This document shows positions 17,061 to 25,584 of a DNA stretch of 64,000 nucleotides, piece after piece (the first letter of the stretch is position 1; each line of letters starts with the position of its first letter). Origin of the DNA: Chitinophagaceae bacterium (GTDB taxonomy: Bacteria; Bacteroidota; Bacteroidia; Chitinophagales; Chitinophagaceae); NCBI GenBank assembly GCA_019752295.1, contig JAIEMK010000015.1, positions 1-64,000 on the forward strand, read 5' to 3'. Made by a program: the position numbers and the translations under genes. Under the pieces are notes generated by a model that was not told the DNA's origin, did no database searches, and saw only the letters and a program-made list of their open reading frames with translations.

Positions 17061-17939
17061 TTAATTTCTTTTGTCGAGCCCCCAGGTAAGTTTTGTGCGA
17101 AGAGTTGACAAAAAATTGTTTTCACTTAACCTAGCCAGATTGATACAAAATTTCTCTTTTCGCACGGCTAGCTGAATGGTTTTACTTACTATTTCCCTTC
17201 TTGCGTCAAGTGCGCAAATAAATTGATCGGCCCTGCCCTCTATCTCAAAAGAAATTACGTTCGTATCCGGAACTACGATGGATCGCACATTCAGGTTGTG
17301 TGGTGCCACGGGAGTAATTACAAAGCTGGAAGATTCGGGAAATACAATTGGACCATTGCAGCTCATATTATATCCCGTAGAACCCGTTGGTGTGGCCACA
17401 ATTAAGCCGTCGGCCCAGTAGGTATTTAAAAACTCGCCATTCAGATAGGTCTGAATCTTTACCATGGGCGAAATATCTCTTTTATGAATCGCAAATTCGT
17501 TCAACGCAAAGGGTGCGTCTCCAAAAAGCGGCTCATTTGAATCGAGGTGAATTAGTGTTCTTTTTTCGATATGAAAACTACGATTAATTAATGCATCCAC
17601 TGCAGAAGCCATTTCGTTTCTGCTAACACTGGCCAAAAATCCAAGGCGTCCAAAATTGATGCCCAGTATCGGAATATTTTTTTGTTTGATAAGTGTTACC
17701 GCATCCAACATAGTGCCATCGCCACCCACACTAATCAATAAGTCGATATCATTACTCAGATCATCAGAAACAGAGAATGGAGTTAGTTTTTCATAAATGT
17801 TTCGGGGAAATGTAAACTGCTCCAGCAACTGATGAAAGATATAGATTTTGGTGTCGAATCGCATCAGCTCTTCGAGTAATAACTGAATGGGATTCTCCTG
17901 TTCAAAGTCCAGTCCACGGCTGTAAATAGCTACTTTCAT
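17061..17939 (-). CDS. nadK: NAD kinase
   Basis: The 292-residue protein carries the GGDGT motif (residues 72-76) for phosphate transfer, followed by LNEFAIHKRD and TPTGSTGYNMSCNGP, which shape the NAD site. It phosphorylates NAD to NADP in the cytoplasm. It sits between the short Omp85 protein and the PorG-like gene, in the widely conserved Bacteroidota block. The start at 17939 is supported by the beta strand MKVAIYSRG, as in homologues. Confidence 0.95.
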   Translation of the reverse strand: MKVAIYSRGLDFEQENPIQLLLEELMRFDTKIYIFHQLLEQFTFPRNIYEKLTPFSVSDDLSNDIDLLISVGGDGTMLDAVTLIKQKNIPILGINFGRLGFLASVSRNEMASAVDALINRSFHIEKRTLIHLDSNEPLFGDAPFALNEFAIHKRDISPMVKIQTYLNGEFLNTYWADGLIVATPTGSTGYNMSCNGPIVFPESSSFVITPVAPHNLNVRSIVVPDTNVISFEIEGRADQFICALDARREIVSKTIQLAVRKEKFCINLARLSENNFLSTLRTKLTWGLDKRN

Positions 17940-17980
17940 GTATTAAATTAAATTATATTACATTTATATTGTGGCTGTGT

Positions 17981-19381
17981 TTAGAAATCATTTCGGCTTT
18001 GTAAATATAAGCCTTCCTTTCCCAGTTGGTTAAAGCTATATTCAATTTTAAATACAAAATCATAAATCGAAATAATATCCATACCAAATCCCCATGTGCG
18101 AAGTAGCGTATTGTTAAGCGTATTTGAAACCACTGTATTTGCATTGTGTGCATATCCCAGATCGCCATATGCCTTCATATAAATTCGGAAAGGGATTCTA
18201 TCGTGCGTGCGACTTTTAAAAGGATTTTTGATTTCAAAATGCGTCAGCTCATGATGAATAGTGGACTTAAGCATTAGTCCCGACATGCCGTCGATTACAT
18301 TATATTCTAAACCTCGCATTTGAAAACTTCCGTAGCCAAACATTTTCTGATCCAAAAATGCGGGGTTCGTAGGAAATTTTAATTGAGCCAGCCCTTCGAA
18401 ATGCAGGAAAGATTTTTTTGAAAGTGGCTGCGCAAACACTGCTCTGGCATTAATCATCCATAGATCATTCACTTTGGAGAGTCCTCGCTTATACAAGTTC
18501 CCCTGAAACAAAAAACCTTTTGTAGGATAGGCATTATGATCTGAATTATAATACCTGAAACTATAATTAAAATCAACATACTCGAACTGTGTTTTTCCAT
18601 TCGGAAAATAATTCGGGTTGATTTTGTTAACGGTATCGGCTATGAATTCTTTATTATAGGCTATTCTGAAAAAGTGACGTGTGGTGATTCCAGGCCTGTA
18701 TGAATAAGTGAGGTCGACCCTTGTTTGTTTTTTTACATAAACATCTTCCTCTCTAAAAAATTGTTGCTTATTATTTTCTGTTGCGTAGTTCAGTTCTTTC
18801 TGACTTGCATAAACAAACCCCACATTAAAGCCGCTTCTGAGTTTCGTATCTACGAAGGGAAGATCGTAACGAAGCGTGATCTGCTGCGTATATCCGGTGA
18901 TGAGCCATATATCCAGGTTGTCGTTTTTACCGGTGAAATTATTCTGTATGAATTTTATTCCATAGTTCACCCTTGCCAAACTTCTGTGTTGATCAACCCA
19001 CCACTGATTGAAATTGCGATCGATGAGTTTAAAATATAAAAGCGGAAACAAATACCATCTCTCTTTTACATCCACATTAATAAGGAGCAAACTATCTGTA
19101 ATTACAGGATCCAGCCTAACGTCCACAAAAAGGGTGGTATTTAATAATTGCTGTTTCGAAAGTTGCAGTTCTGCAAGCAGATCTTTTTTGGCAATTGCAT
19201 CGCCACGGTGAAAAGAAAGTTCCCTTAATACAATCTGGAGTTTTGTTCTTTTGTTTCCTGTAACAACAATTTTACTTACGTGTATTGTATCGCCCCGATC
19301 ATTGCTGCCCGCCAACTGTGCCCGAACATTCGGGCCAGAAATAAGTAAGGATAAACATACTACTAAACACAATAGCCTCAT
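17981..19381 (-). CDS. Short Omp85/BamA-family outer membrane protein
   Basis: The 466-residue protein has a signal peptide (LLCLVVCLSLLISGPNVRAQ), about one to two POTRA-like repeats (VSKIVVTGNKRTKLQIVLREL, LLLINVDVKERWYLFPL) and a C-terminal barrel (about residues 120-466) ending IEYSFNQLGKEGLYLQSRNDF. It is much shorter than BamA and resembles the BamA/TamA-type surface antigen group. It lies upstream of nadK in the same operon as bamA, so two Omp85 proteins are encoded in one unit. Its client or lipid-transfer role is unknown. Confidence 0.82.
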   Translation of the reverse strand: MRLLCLVVCLSLLISGPNVRAQLAGSNDRGDTIHVSKIVVTGNKRTKLQIVLRELSFHRGDAIAKKDLLAELQLSKQQLLNTTLFVDVRLDPVITDSLLLINVDVKERWYLFPLLYFKLIDRNFNQWWVDQHRSLARVNYGIKFIQNNFTGKNDNLDIWLITGYTQQITLRYDLPFVDTKLRSGFNVGFVYASQKELNYATENNKQQFFREEDVYVKKQTRVDLTYSYRPGITTRHFFRIAYNKEFIADTVNKINPNYFPNGKTQFEYVDFNYSFRYYNSDHNAYPTKGFLFQGNLYKRGLSKVNDLWMINARAVFAQPLSKKSFLHFEGLAQLKFPTNPAFLDQKMFGYGSFQMRGLEYNVIDGMSGLMLKSTIHHELTHFEIKNPFKSRTHDRIPFRIYMKAYGDLGYAHNANTVVSNTLNNTLLRTWGFGMDIISIYDFVFKIEYSFNQLGKEGLYLQSRNDF

Positions 19382-19487
19382 TGAATATTACCGGTTAAGA
19401 GAAAGTAAAAATAGGTGTTTGTAGTTTTGCAAGATGGATCAAAAAAGAAATGATGGTATTCAGCCCAATATTCGTTTCCCGTAAAAC

Positions 19488-20147
19488 CTATACATTCAGG
19501 TATGCCAACAGATGATTATAGTTTTCTTTTAATTCATTTGTGTACGACTCTTCACCGAAATAATATCTCACTGTATATTCATAGCGTTGAAAAGTTGCAA
19601 CGATTGCCGAGACCTCAATTTTATTTATTTTCAGTGTAATAATTACCAGTCCCGATTCGGGTTCGGTAAAAGTATTGCACTGGGTTATCAATGCATCGTT
19701 GGTTTCTACCAAGCGGCTGATTTCTCCAAACGAAAAATTACGTTTTGATATTTCCAACACAATTAATCCACCGGGTTCATGATTACCCAAAAACAAAGAG
19801 AGTTGCTGTAATAAATCTGTAACGGTAATTACGCCCAACAATTCGCCCAGTTCATTTACTACTGGGATCAGCGATAGTTCTTTTTCGGAAGCCAGTTTTA
19901 AAACCGAAAGAAAATGTTCATCTCCTTTTACACTAAAAACCAATATCAAAGAAGTATCGGTAGAGATGGTTTGCTCCTCAGAGAAATCAAGGAGATCTGA
20001 TTTGGTGATAAGCCCAACATATTTATCCTCATTAACAACCGGAAGCTGTTGAACATCGTAGTCTTCCATCAACTGCAAGGCCAGTGAAGCACTGTCGTGA
20101 AGATTCACAGTAGGGAAACCCGTGTTAACTAATTGAATTGCTAACAT
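19488..20147 (-). CDS. CBS-domain protein
   Basis: The 219-residue protein has two CBS domains in tandem (about residues 8-58 and 72-120: DVQQLPVVNEDKYVGLITKSDLL and LIPVVNELGELLGVITVTDLL). A C-terminal region (VLEISKRNFSFGEISRLVETNDA) resembles ACT/AcuB-like domains. CBS pairs bind adenosine nucleotides and act as energy sensors. It is a conserved neighbour of nadK in Bacteroidota. No enzyme domain is attached, so it probably regulates a partner. It lies 106 bp upstream of the short Omp85 gene. Confidence 0.88.
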   Translation of the reverse strand: MLAIQLVNTGFPTVNLHDSASLALQLMEDYDVQQLPVVNEDKYVGLITKSDLLDFSEEQTISTDTSLILVFSVKGDEHFLSVLKLASEKELSLIPVVNELGELLGVITVTDLLQQLSLFLGNHEPGGLIVLEISKRNFSFGEISRLVETNDALITQCNTFTEPESGLVIITLKINKIEVSAIVATFQRYEYTVRYYFGEESYTNELKENYNHLLAYLNV

Positions 20148-20190
20148 GCTTTTCTTTCTTATTAATTAGCAAAATCTACACCCGCTTAAG

Positions 20191-20949
20191 CTATTGTAAT
20201 TTTTTCAAAAAATCATCCAATATCCGATTGAATTCATTTGGTACTTCCATCATCGGGGCGTGTCCACATTTATCAATAAAATGCAGTTCACTATTCGGGA
20301 TCAATTTATTGAATTCCTTACCAACAAAAGGAGGAGTGATCGTATCGTTATTACCCCAGATCAACAAAGTGGGTTGTTTTATCTGACTAATCTCTTCTCC
20401 CAAATTATTTCGAATTGCGCTTTTTGCAAGCGATATAATCTTGATTACTTTAATACGGTTATTGGTAATTTCAAACACCTCATCAACCAGTTCTTTTGTT
20501 GCGGTTGCGGGATCGTAGAAAGTTACCTGCGTCTTCTTTTTGATGTATTCATAGTCTCCTCTTTTCGGATAACTATCACCCATTCCATTTTCAAAAAGTC
20601 CGCTGCTACCGGTTAAGATAAGCGACTTGATTCTCTCAGGATGCTTCAATATATGCACCAGCGCCACATGACCTCCCAAAGAGTTTCCTAACAAGTGTAT
20701 GTTATGATAGTCTCTTAATTCAATAAATTTTTGAACGTGCTTTTCAAGACCACCTACGGTAGTATGAAAAATATCCAGTTCAAACAGAGGCAATAAAGGA
20801 ACAATTACCTTGTACGATTTTCTGAAATACTCAACTAAATCAGCAAAATTGCTAAGTGCACCAAATAGGCCATGCAATAATAAAAGCGGTTCACCTTCGC
20901 CCTCTTCAATAAATTTGAACTTATCCAGTTCTTTTACTTCATAATCCAT
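20191..20949 (-). CDS. Alpha/beta hydrolase
   Basis: From the ATG at 20949 this is a 252-residue alpha/beta-hydrolase. The oxyanion strand LLLLHGLFGALSNF, nucleophile elbow GNSLGG (catalytic Ser), acid in LLIWGNNDTITP and His in DKCGHAPMMEVP form the expected triad. No signal peptide is present, so it is cytoplasmic. It resembles the small-ester/C-C bond hydrolases of the MhpC/YcdJ type, but the substrate cannot be assigned. The frame is open to 20994, but the added residues look non-coding. It starts the run of minus-strand genes leading to bamA. Confidence 0.88.
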   Translation of the reverse strand: MDYEVKELDKFKFIEEGEGEPLLLLHGLFGALSNFADLVEYFRKSYKVIVPLLPLFELDIFHTTVGGLEKHVQKFIELRDYHNIHLLGNSLGGHVALVHILKHPERIKSLILTGSSGLFENGMGDSYPKRGDYEYIKKKTQVTFYDPATATKELVDEVFEITNNRIKVIKIISLAKSAIRNNLGEEISQIKQPTLLIWGNNDTITPPFVGKEFNKLIPNSELHFIDKCGHAPMMEVPNEFNRILDDFLKKLQ

Positions 20950-21114
20950 GTTAATATTTCTTATGCAATCGGCCTGATTATTTAAAGATACCACCTCATA
21001 TTCTATTTAATACAAATAGAACAGTATTCTTTTTTAAATATGGTTTGTGCAAAATACTGATTTTAAGGTAAAACCGACCATTATCCTCTTTATCAATATC
21101 TTATAATTTTTACT

Positions 21115-21642
21115 TCAATGGTTTAATCCGGCAAAAAATGTAGATAATTCCTCAAATACACCTTGAAAGAAAGGGAGTACCCGGGCAAATAGTTCCATGA
21201 AACGGGGAGCTAGTGGTTGTATAAATTCATAAGTTTTAGATCCCTCCATCATGGCTGGTTTCAGGATATGCAATTTGTCTCCATAAAAAAGTAGGATGCT
21301 AAAAGTGGTTGCATATAATAATGCATATAATATGATTCCAGCTAATCTGTTGAACCATCCCAATAAGATCATTTCTAAACTGGCTTCGACTAATTTAGCT
21401 CCAAGCTTTACTAATATCATTACGCCTATCAGAACAATTATGAATGCTAAAAAGGGTAGCCAGCCAACAGCAATATGGGTGTACGATTTTAGTGTTGCTG
21501 CTACTACTGCCGACAATTTTACGGCCGCAGCCATTCCGATAATAATTCCCACAAACGAAAAAGCCGCAACAACCAATCCTTTGCGATAACCTTTTATCAC
21601 TGCAAGAATCATCAGTACCAGAAAAGCTGAATCGATAAACAT
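21115..21642 (-). CDS. CvpA family membrane protein
   Basis: The 175-residue protein has four hydrophobic segments, starting with FIDSAFLVLMILAVIKGYRKGLVVAAFSFVG, the N-terminal pattern of CvpA. This family is linked to colicin V production in Escherichia coli and more widely to envelope functions. It lies 14 bp downstream of the YqeY gene and is probably in the GldC-YqeY-CvpA run. The last 40 residues are hydrophobic-aromatic (FMELFARVLPFFQGVFEEL). Confidence 0.85.
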   Translation of the reverse strand: MFIDSAFLVLMILAVIKGYRKGLVVAAFSFVGIIIGMAAAVKLSAVVAATLKSYTHIAVGWLPFLAFIIVLIGVMILVKLGAKLVEASLEMILLGWFNRLAGIILYALLYATTFSILLFYGDKLHILKPAMMEGSKTYEFIQPLAPRFMELFARVLPFFQGVFEELSTFFAGLNH

Positions 21643-21656
21643 TTGATCAGTTTATA

Positions 21657-22106
21657 TTAACCCAATAAACTCTTAACTGCAGCAGATATTGCCTTTCCCT
21701 CTGCTTTTCCGGATAATTGTTTTGATGCCACGCCCATTACTTTACCCATATCCTGCGGACCACTTGCACCAACAGATGCGATGATTGCTTTCAATGCTTC
21801 CTCCAACTCTTCGGCAGTCATTTGCTTGGGTAGAAATTTTTCGATCACTGCAATTTCTTCCGACTCTTTTTGAGCAAGGTCGGGGCGGTTTTGGGTTTGA
21901 TATATTTCTAAGGAATCCTTGCGCGACTTTACCAGTTTTTGAAGAATTTTAATTTCACCTTCTTCCGTTACTTGTCCGTTCGCTCCCGGTTCTGTTTTCG
22001 CTTTGATGATCTCGGCCTTAATAGCTCTTAAGCCCCTGAGAAGCGCTTCATTCTTGGCTTTCATGGCATCCTTCATTTCGCTCATTACCTGTAATTCTAA
22101 ACTCAT
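21657..22106 (-). CDS. GatB/YqeY domain-containing protein
   Basis: The 149-residue protein is a stand-alone YqeY domain: LRGLRAIKAEIIKAKTEPG near the N-terminus, EEIAVIEKFLPKQMTAEEL in the middle, and DMGKVMGVASKQLSGKAEGKAIS at the end. The domain is the tail of aspartyl/glutamyl-tRNA amidotransferase GatB, where it contacts tRNA. Free-standing versions have no firmly established function. It lies 10 bp after gldC and 14 bp before cvpA. Confidence 0.92.
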   Translation of the reverse strand: MSLELQVMSEMKDAMKAKNEALLRGLRAIKAEIIKAKTEPGANGQVTEEGEIKILQKLVKSRKDSLEIYQTQNRPDLAQKESEEIAVIEKFLPKQMTAEELEEALKAIIASVGASGPQDMGKVMGVASKQLSGKAEGKAISAAVKSLLG

Positions 22107-22116
22107 TTTATTTATT

Positions 22117-22461
22117 TTAAAGGTTCTCTTTTAATTGACTTTCTCTGAATTTTTTATAAAAATCTTTCGCGTTCTGTTTCAGTTGATCTACCAGTTGATG
22201 ATTCTGAGTGGCACGCATAAAACTATCGGCCATACCCATATAAGTTTGATAATAAAAATCGGCCATTTCATCGATCATCATGTCTTTGGTCCAAAGATCA
22301 ATTCTCAGTGCCGCTTTTTCCTGTGCATCCCAAAATGCCACCATCATTGATTTTGCCGGTTGCATCATTTCTGCTGTACTATCAGTGGCCGACCAGTTTA
22401 TTTGATCGGGTATTTTATTCTCGTCGAGATGGATGTCTACCAGTATGGTTGATTTACTCAT
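22117..22461 (-). CDS. gldC: Gliding motility protein GldC
   Basis: The 114-residue soluble protein has the GldC pattern: STILVDIHLDENKIPDQINW at the N-terminus, then AKSMMVAFWDAQEKAALRIDLWTKDM. GldC is widespread in Bacteroidota and is linked to gliding in Flavobacterium johnsoniae, though it is also kept in non-motile species. Its molecular role is not settled. It is the first gene of a short run with yqeY and cvpA. Confidence 0.93.
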   Translation of the reverse strand: MSKSTILVDIHLDENKIPDQINWSATDSTAEMMQPAKSMMVAFWDAQEKAALRIDLWTKDMMIDEMADFYYQTYMGMADSFMRATQNHQLVDQLKQNAKDFYKKFRESQLKENL

Positions 22462-22515
22462 AATTACTCATTTGTATAAAAAAGAGCAACAAAAGTACGT
22501 TTTATTGACTGATGA

Positions 22516-23643
22516 TTATTTTTTGGCTGTTCTGAGGATCTGATTCCAGAGTTGATCTGCAGTTTTGTTCCAGTTAAATGATGCCGCCCTTAATTTTCCT
22601 GCTTCAATCATTTTATTGCGGGCCGATTCATCTTTATATATTAAAAGCATTTGATTGGCGATGCTATCCGGATCGTTGGGGTTGGCAAATATTGCTGCAT
22701 CGCCTGCGGTTTCTGGCATGCTGCTCCCATTGCTGGTAATTACAGGTACCGCAGCCTGCATGGCTTCCAGTATGGGTAGTCCGAATCCTTCAAAATAAGA
22801 AGGATAAACCAATGCATAAGCCGAGCCCATTATTTTAACCAACTGCTCTTCCGAAACCCAATTGAGCATCACCACATCATCGCGATATTTATAGGTCTTC
22901 AATTTTTCCATCAGTCCTTCATACTGCCAGGCCAACCTTCCCGCAACTAATAATTTCATATTACTCCTCTGCCATTTTTTAAACAGCGAAAAAGCTTTGA
23001 GCAGATTCATTAAATTTTTTCGGGGTTGTATTCCTCCTACAAAAAGAAAGTATTCTTTGCCTTGGGAATATTCGGTTTTTATAGCCTCTTTTTCTTCCCA
23101 TTCCATTGGCCGAAACTCAGGTCTAGCTGCACCATAAATCACAGAAATTTTAGCAGGATCAACCTGATAATATTTTAGGATATCGTTCTTCGAAAATTCA
23201 GAAACGGTAATAATATGATTCGCTTTTTTTAGAAATTTTGGCGTAAACCATTTATAATAAAGAAGCTGGTGCCATGAAATGTGTTTAGGGAAATGTTTGA
23301 ACGCTAGGTCATGCACCATTAATAACTGCGGAACAGAACTGGTAAGACTACAAAAGCCATAAGGTTGTATCCAGATATCTGCTTTAATTTTTTTTACTGC
23401 TCTTGCAGCAGCAATATCGTACCAGTATTTAAAAGCAATCACATGACGTGCAGCGGGTTTAACCAAAACCGGTGTTATATTTTTTTCAAAAATAAATGCT
23501 TCATCAAAAGGCCTGTCGAATATAAAATAGAATTCGTGCTCCGGATATTTGCGGGCGATTCTGCTAAATGTTTCTTTTACAAACCAGCCATAGCCCTCGA
23601 GTTTATTTTTCTGTAAGAATATTGCGTTTACTGCAATGCGCAT
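22516..23643 (-). CDS. Family 4 glycosyltransferase
   Basis: The 375-residue protein has the GT-B fold of GT4 enzymes. The C-terminal half includes EYFLFVGGIQPRKNLMNLLKAF (nucleotide-sugar loop region) and the E-x7-E motif in YFEGFGLPILEAM, followed by AVPVITSNGSSMPETAGDAA. It probably adds a hexose to lipid-linked or surface glycans. No partner glycan genes are adjacent, so the target is unknown. It has no signal peptide and ends 55 bp before the start of gldC, so it lies downstream of hbd and upstream of gldC on the same strand. Confidence 0.9.
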   Translation of the reverse strand: MRIAVNAIFLQKNKLEGYGWFVKETFSRIARKYPEHEFYFIFDRPFDEAFIFEKNITPVLVKPAARHVIAFKYWYDIAAARAVKKIKADIWIQPYGFCSLTSSVPQLLMVHDLAFKHFPKHISWHQLLYYKWFTPKFLKKANHIITVSEFSKNDILKYYQVDPAKISVIYGAARPEFRPMEWEEKEAIKTEYSQGKEYFLFVGGIQPRKNLMNLLKAFSLFKKWQRSNMKLLVAGRLAWQYEGLMEKLKTYKYRDDVVMLNWVSEEQLVKIMGSAYALVYPSYFEGFGLPILEAMQAAVPVITSNGSSMPETAGDAAIFANPNDPDSIANQMLLIYKDESARNKMIEAGKLRAASFNWNKTADQLWNQILRTAKK

Positions 23644-23690
23644 TTTACAAAATTAAAGTAATTGTTTATGACATCCCTTACAGTTTCTTT

Positions 23691-23746
23691 TTTTGACTTT
23701 TGACTTTTGACTTTTGACTTTTGACTTTTGACTTTTGACTTTTGAC
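23691..23746. repeat. Heptanucleotide tandem repeat (TTTTGAC)8
   Basis: Eight perfect copies of TTTTGAC fill 23691-23746. It is the same unit as at 6634-6675, with a longer array, upstream of the glycosyltransferase gene on its promoter side. Confidence 0.95.
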
Positions 23747-23833
23747 TCACTAGGTTGTTTCTATGGCACGCGGATGACGCGGATGAAGCAGATCTGCGCG
23801 GATTTTATTCAACTAAGATTAACACCAAAATAT

Positions 23834-23880
23834 ATCCCCTCCTGTTCGCGTGCTCGGGACAGGAGGGGATACTTTTATTT
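23834..23880. terminator. Terminator-like hairpin downstream of hbd
   Basis: ATCCCCTCCTGT (23834-23845) pairs with ACAGGAGGGGAT (23859-23870) in a 12-bp stem with a GC-containing loop. It is followed by ACTTTTATTTTTT on the plus strand and ATATATTTTGG on the minus strand, so it may act in both directions; hbd transcription (minus) arrives from the right. Confidence 0.65.
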
Positions 23881-23891
23881 TTTATTCTTCC

Positions 23892-24779
23892 TCAATTTTG
23901 AATTTTGAATTTTGAATTTTGATTTTCCACCTCGTATTCATAAAACCCCTTCCCCGTCTTCCTTCCTAACTCAGCCTTTAAAACCTTTTGTTCCTGCAAA
24001 GCAGAAGGCATTAACCTTTTTGGTTTTCCCAGATCCTCCCATACAATTTTGCTGACATTATAATTGATGTCGATCCCGATTAGATCCATCAATTTAAAGG
24101 GGCCCATTTTAAAACCAATCGATTCCATCACCTGATCGATTGTTTCAAAGTCTGTTAAACCATTTTCAAGTAGGAACAACGACTCCAGATAGTATTGTCT
24201 AGCAACTCTGTTTACAATAAATCCGGGTGAGTCTTTACAAACCACGGCGGTCTTTCCCATTTTCTTGCACACTTCCATCAGTACTTTGATGACCATTTCG
24301 TTGGTTTGCTCTCCACTTATCAATTCTACTAACTTCATTACCGGTGCTGGATTAAAAAAATGCATTCCAGCAAAACGAAAGGGGTCGTCTAATTTTTGGG
24401 CAATCTTGTTGATTGATATGGAGGAAGTATTCGTAGTGAATATGGTATTAATGGGATTGATCTCGGCTAATTGTTGAAAGAGCTCAACTTTTGCAGATAG
24501 TTTTTCGATAATGGCTTCAATGATCAGGTCGGCGCGGCAATCCTGTATATTCGATGTAAAAGAAATGCGTTGCTGAAAAGCCTGCTTGTCGGAAGCAGCT
24601 ACTTTATTCTTTAGAACCAGAGTCTCCCAACTTTGCTCGATACTGTTTTTGCATTTATCAATAATGGCATCATTCAGGTCGAACAAAATGGTTTTATACC
24701 CTGCTTGAGCCGACATTTGTGCAATACCGCCACCCATTGTGCCGGCACCGCAAACGCAAATGGTTTTGATCTGGTGCAT
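23892..24779 (-). CDS. hbd: 3-hydroxybutyryl/3-hydroxyacyl-CoA dehydrogenase
   Basis: From the ATG at 24779 the protein has 295 residues. It has a Rossmann fold GAGTMGGGIAQ near the N-terminus, then the catalytic motif GMHFFNPAPVMKLVELI with its His, and the helical C-terminal domain (SPGFIVNRVARQYYLESLFL). It oxidises (S)-3-hydroxyacyl-CoA with NAD or reverses that step, in fatty-acid or butanoate metabolism. The family usually ends with GKGFYEY; here a ten-residue Asn/Lys/Gln-rich tail follows, encoded by a tandem repeat. An upstream frame from 24884 lacks domain content. Confidence 0.94.
   Translation of the reverse strand: MHQIKTICVCGAGTMGGGIAQMSAQAGYKTILFDLNDAIIDKCKNSIEQSWETLVLKNKVAASDKQAFQQRISFTSNIQDCRADLIIEAIIEKLSAKVELFQQLAEINPINTIFTTNTSSISINKIAQKLDDPFRFAGMHFFNPAPVMKLVELISGEQTNEMVIKVLMEVCKKMGKTAVVCKDSPGFIVNRVARQYYLESLFLLENGLTDFETIDQVMESIGFKMGPFKLMDLIGIDINYNVSKIVWEDLGKPKRLMPSALQEQKVLKAELGRKTGKGFYEYEVENQNSKFKIQN
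23894..23921. repeat. Heptanucleotide tandem repeat (AATTTTG)4 inside the hbd 3' end
   Basis: Four perfect copies of AATTTTG run from 23894 to 23921, and a shorter ATTTTC follows. On the minus strand they encode the last residues of hbd (QNSKFKIQN) and its TGA stop. The unit differs from the TTTTGAC arrays by one base. Confidence 0.9.
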
Positions 24780-24931
24780 AATGATACAAATGTAATCATG
24801 CAGCCCTGATATTTCGATGTATCTCGATTTGTAATACTTTCCCCGATTTAGTCTATCCCCAGATAATCGCATCTTTTCCACCAAACCGCATACCCGCTAT
24901 AATTGGCAATTACTTGTACTACTTTTATGCA

Positions 24932-25561
24932 ATGGCAGGTCAGTTGCAACAGTTGGACTTATTTGGTTTTCCCATAGAACCCGCACAAAGCAAACCTAAG
25001 AAAGAAAAAAAGGTGAGCCCTGTGTCTATTGAACCCGTTCCCGCAATGGTGTCGGAGCCAGCACCCACAGTTGTTTATTCGAACGAAAATATTGCAGTAA
25101 GAATTAAAAAAACAAAAGAGCCTGTTCGGGAGACTAAAGTCATAGAATCAAAAAAGCCAAACAAGCGAGGAAGGAAATCCTTTCGTGATATGGATAATGA
25201 AGTGGACCTGATAGACATTCCTGACGATGCCGTGTTAAATCAGAAATTATATTATAGCATTAGTGAGGTTGCCGGATGGTTTAAAGTAAATACTTCCTTA
25301 TTGCGTTATTGGGAAAATGAATTCGATATCCTGCAGCCAAGAAAAACCAGGAAGGGCGACCGCCTTTTTCGTGTGGAAGATGTAAAGAATCTACAACTGA
25401 TTTATTTTCTTTTACGTCAGCGAAAATTTTCGATCGAAGGAGCTAAGAATTATTTAAAGAACAATAAAGCGCAGGCCGATATGCAGGCGCAATTGGTTCA
25501 ATCTTTAACAAAATTCAAATCTTTTCTTTTGGAATTGAGAGCGAACTTAGTAGTTCAATAG
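24932..25561 (+). CDS. MerR family transcriptional regulator
   Basis: The 209-residue protein has a MerR helix-turn-helix in its C-terminal half (about residues 109-178): YYSISEVAGWFKVNTSLLRYWENEF then the wing RKGDRLFRVEDV. The first 100 residues are low-complexity, with Pro/Lys-rich stretches. This long N-terminal tail before the DNA-binding domain is common in Bacteroidota MerR-like proteins of unknown signal. No metal-binding or effector domain follows. It is divergent from hbd. I use the ATG at 24932; a TTG at 24914 is possible. Confidence 0.88.
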   Translation: MAGQLQQLDLFGFPIEPAQSKPKKEKKVSPVSIEPVPAMVSEPAPTVVYSNENIAVRIKKTKEPVRETKVIESKKPNKRGRKSFRDMDNEVDLIDIPDDAVLNQKLYYSISEVAGWFKVNTSLLRYWENEFDILQPRKTRKGDRLFRVEDVKNLQLIYFLLRQRKFSIEGAKNYLKNNKAQADMQAQLVQSLTKFKSFLLELRANLVVQ

Positions 25562-25584
25562 GTTTCAAAGTTTTATCATTTCTT

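Noticed and set aside
24780..24884. Longer N-terminus of hbd
   Set aside because: No domain lies before the Rossmann strand, and the ATG at 24779 fits family length.
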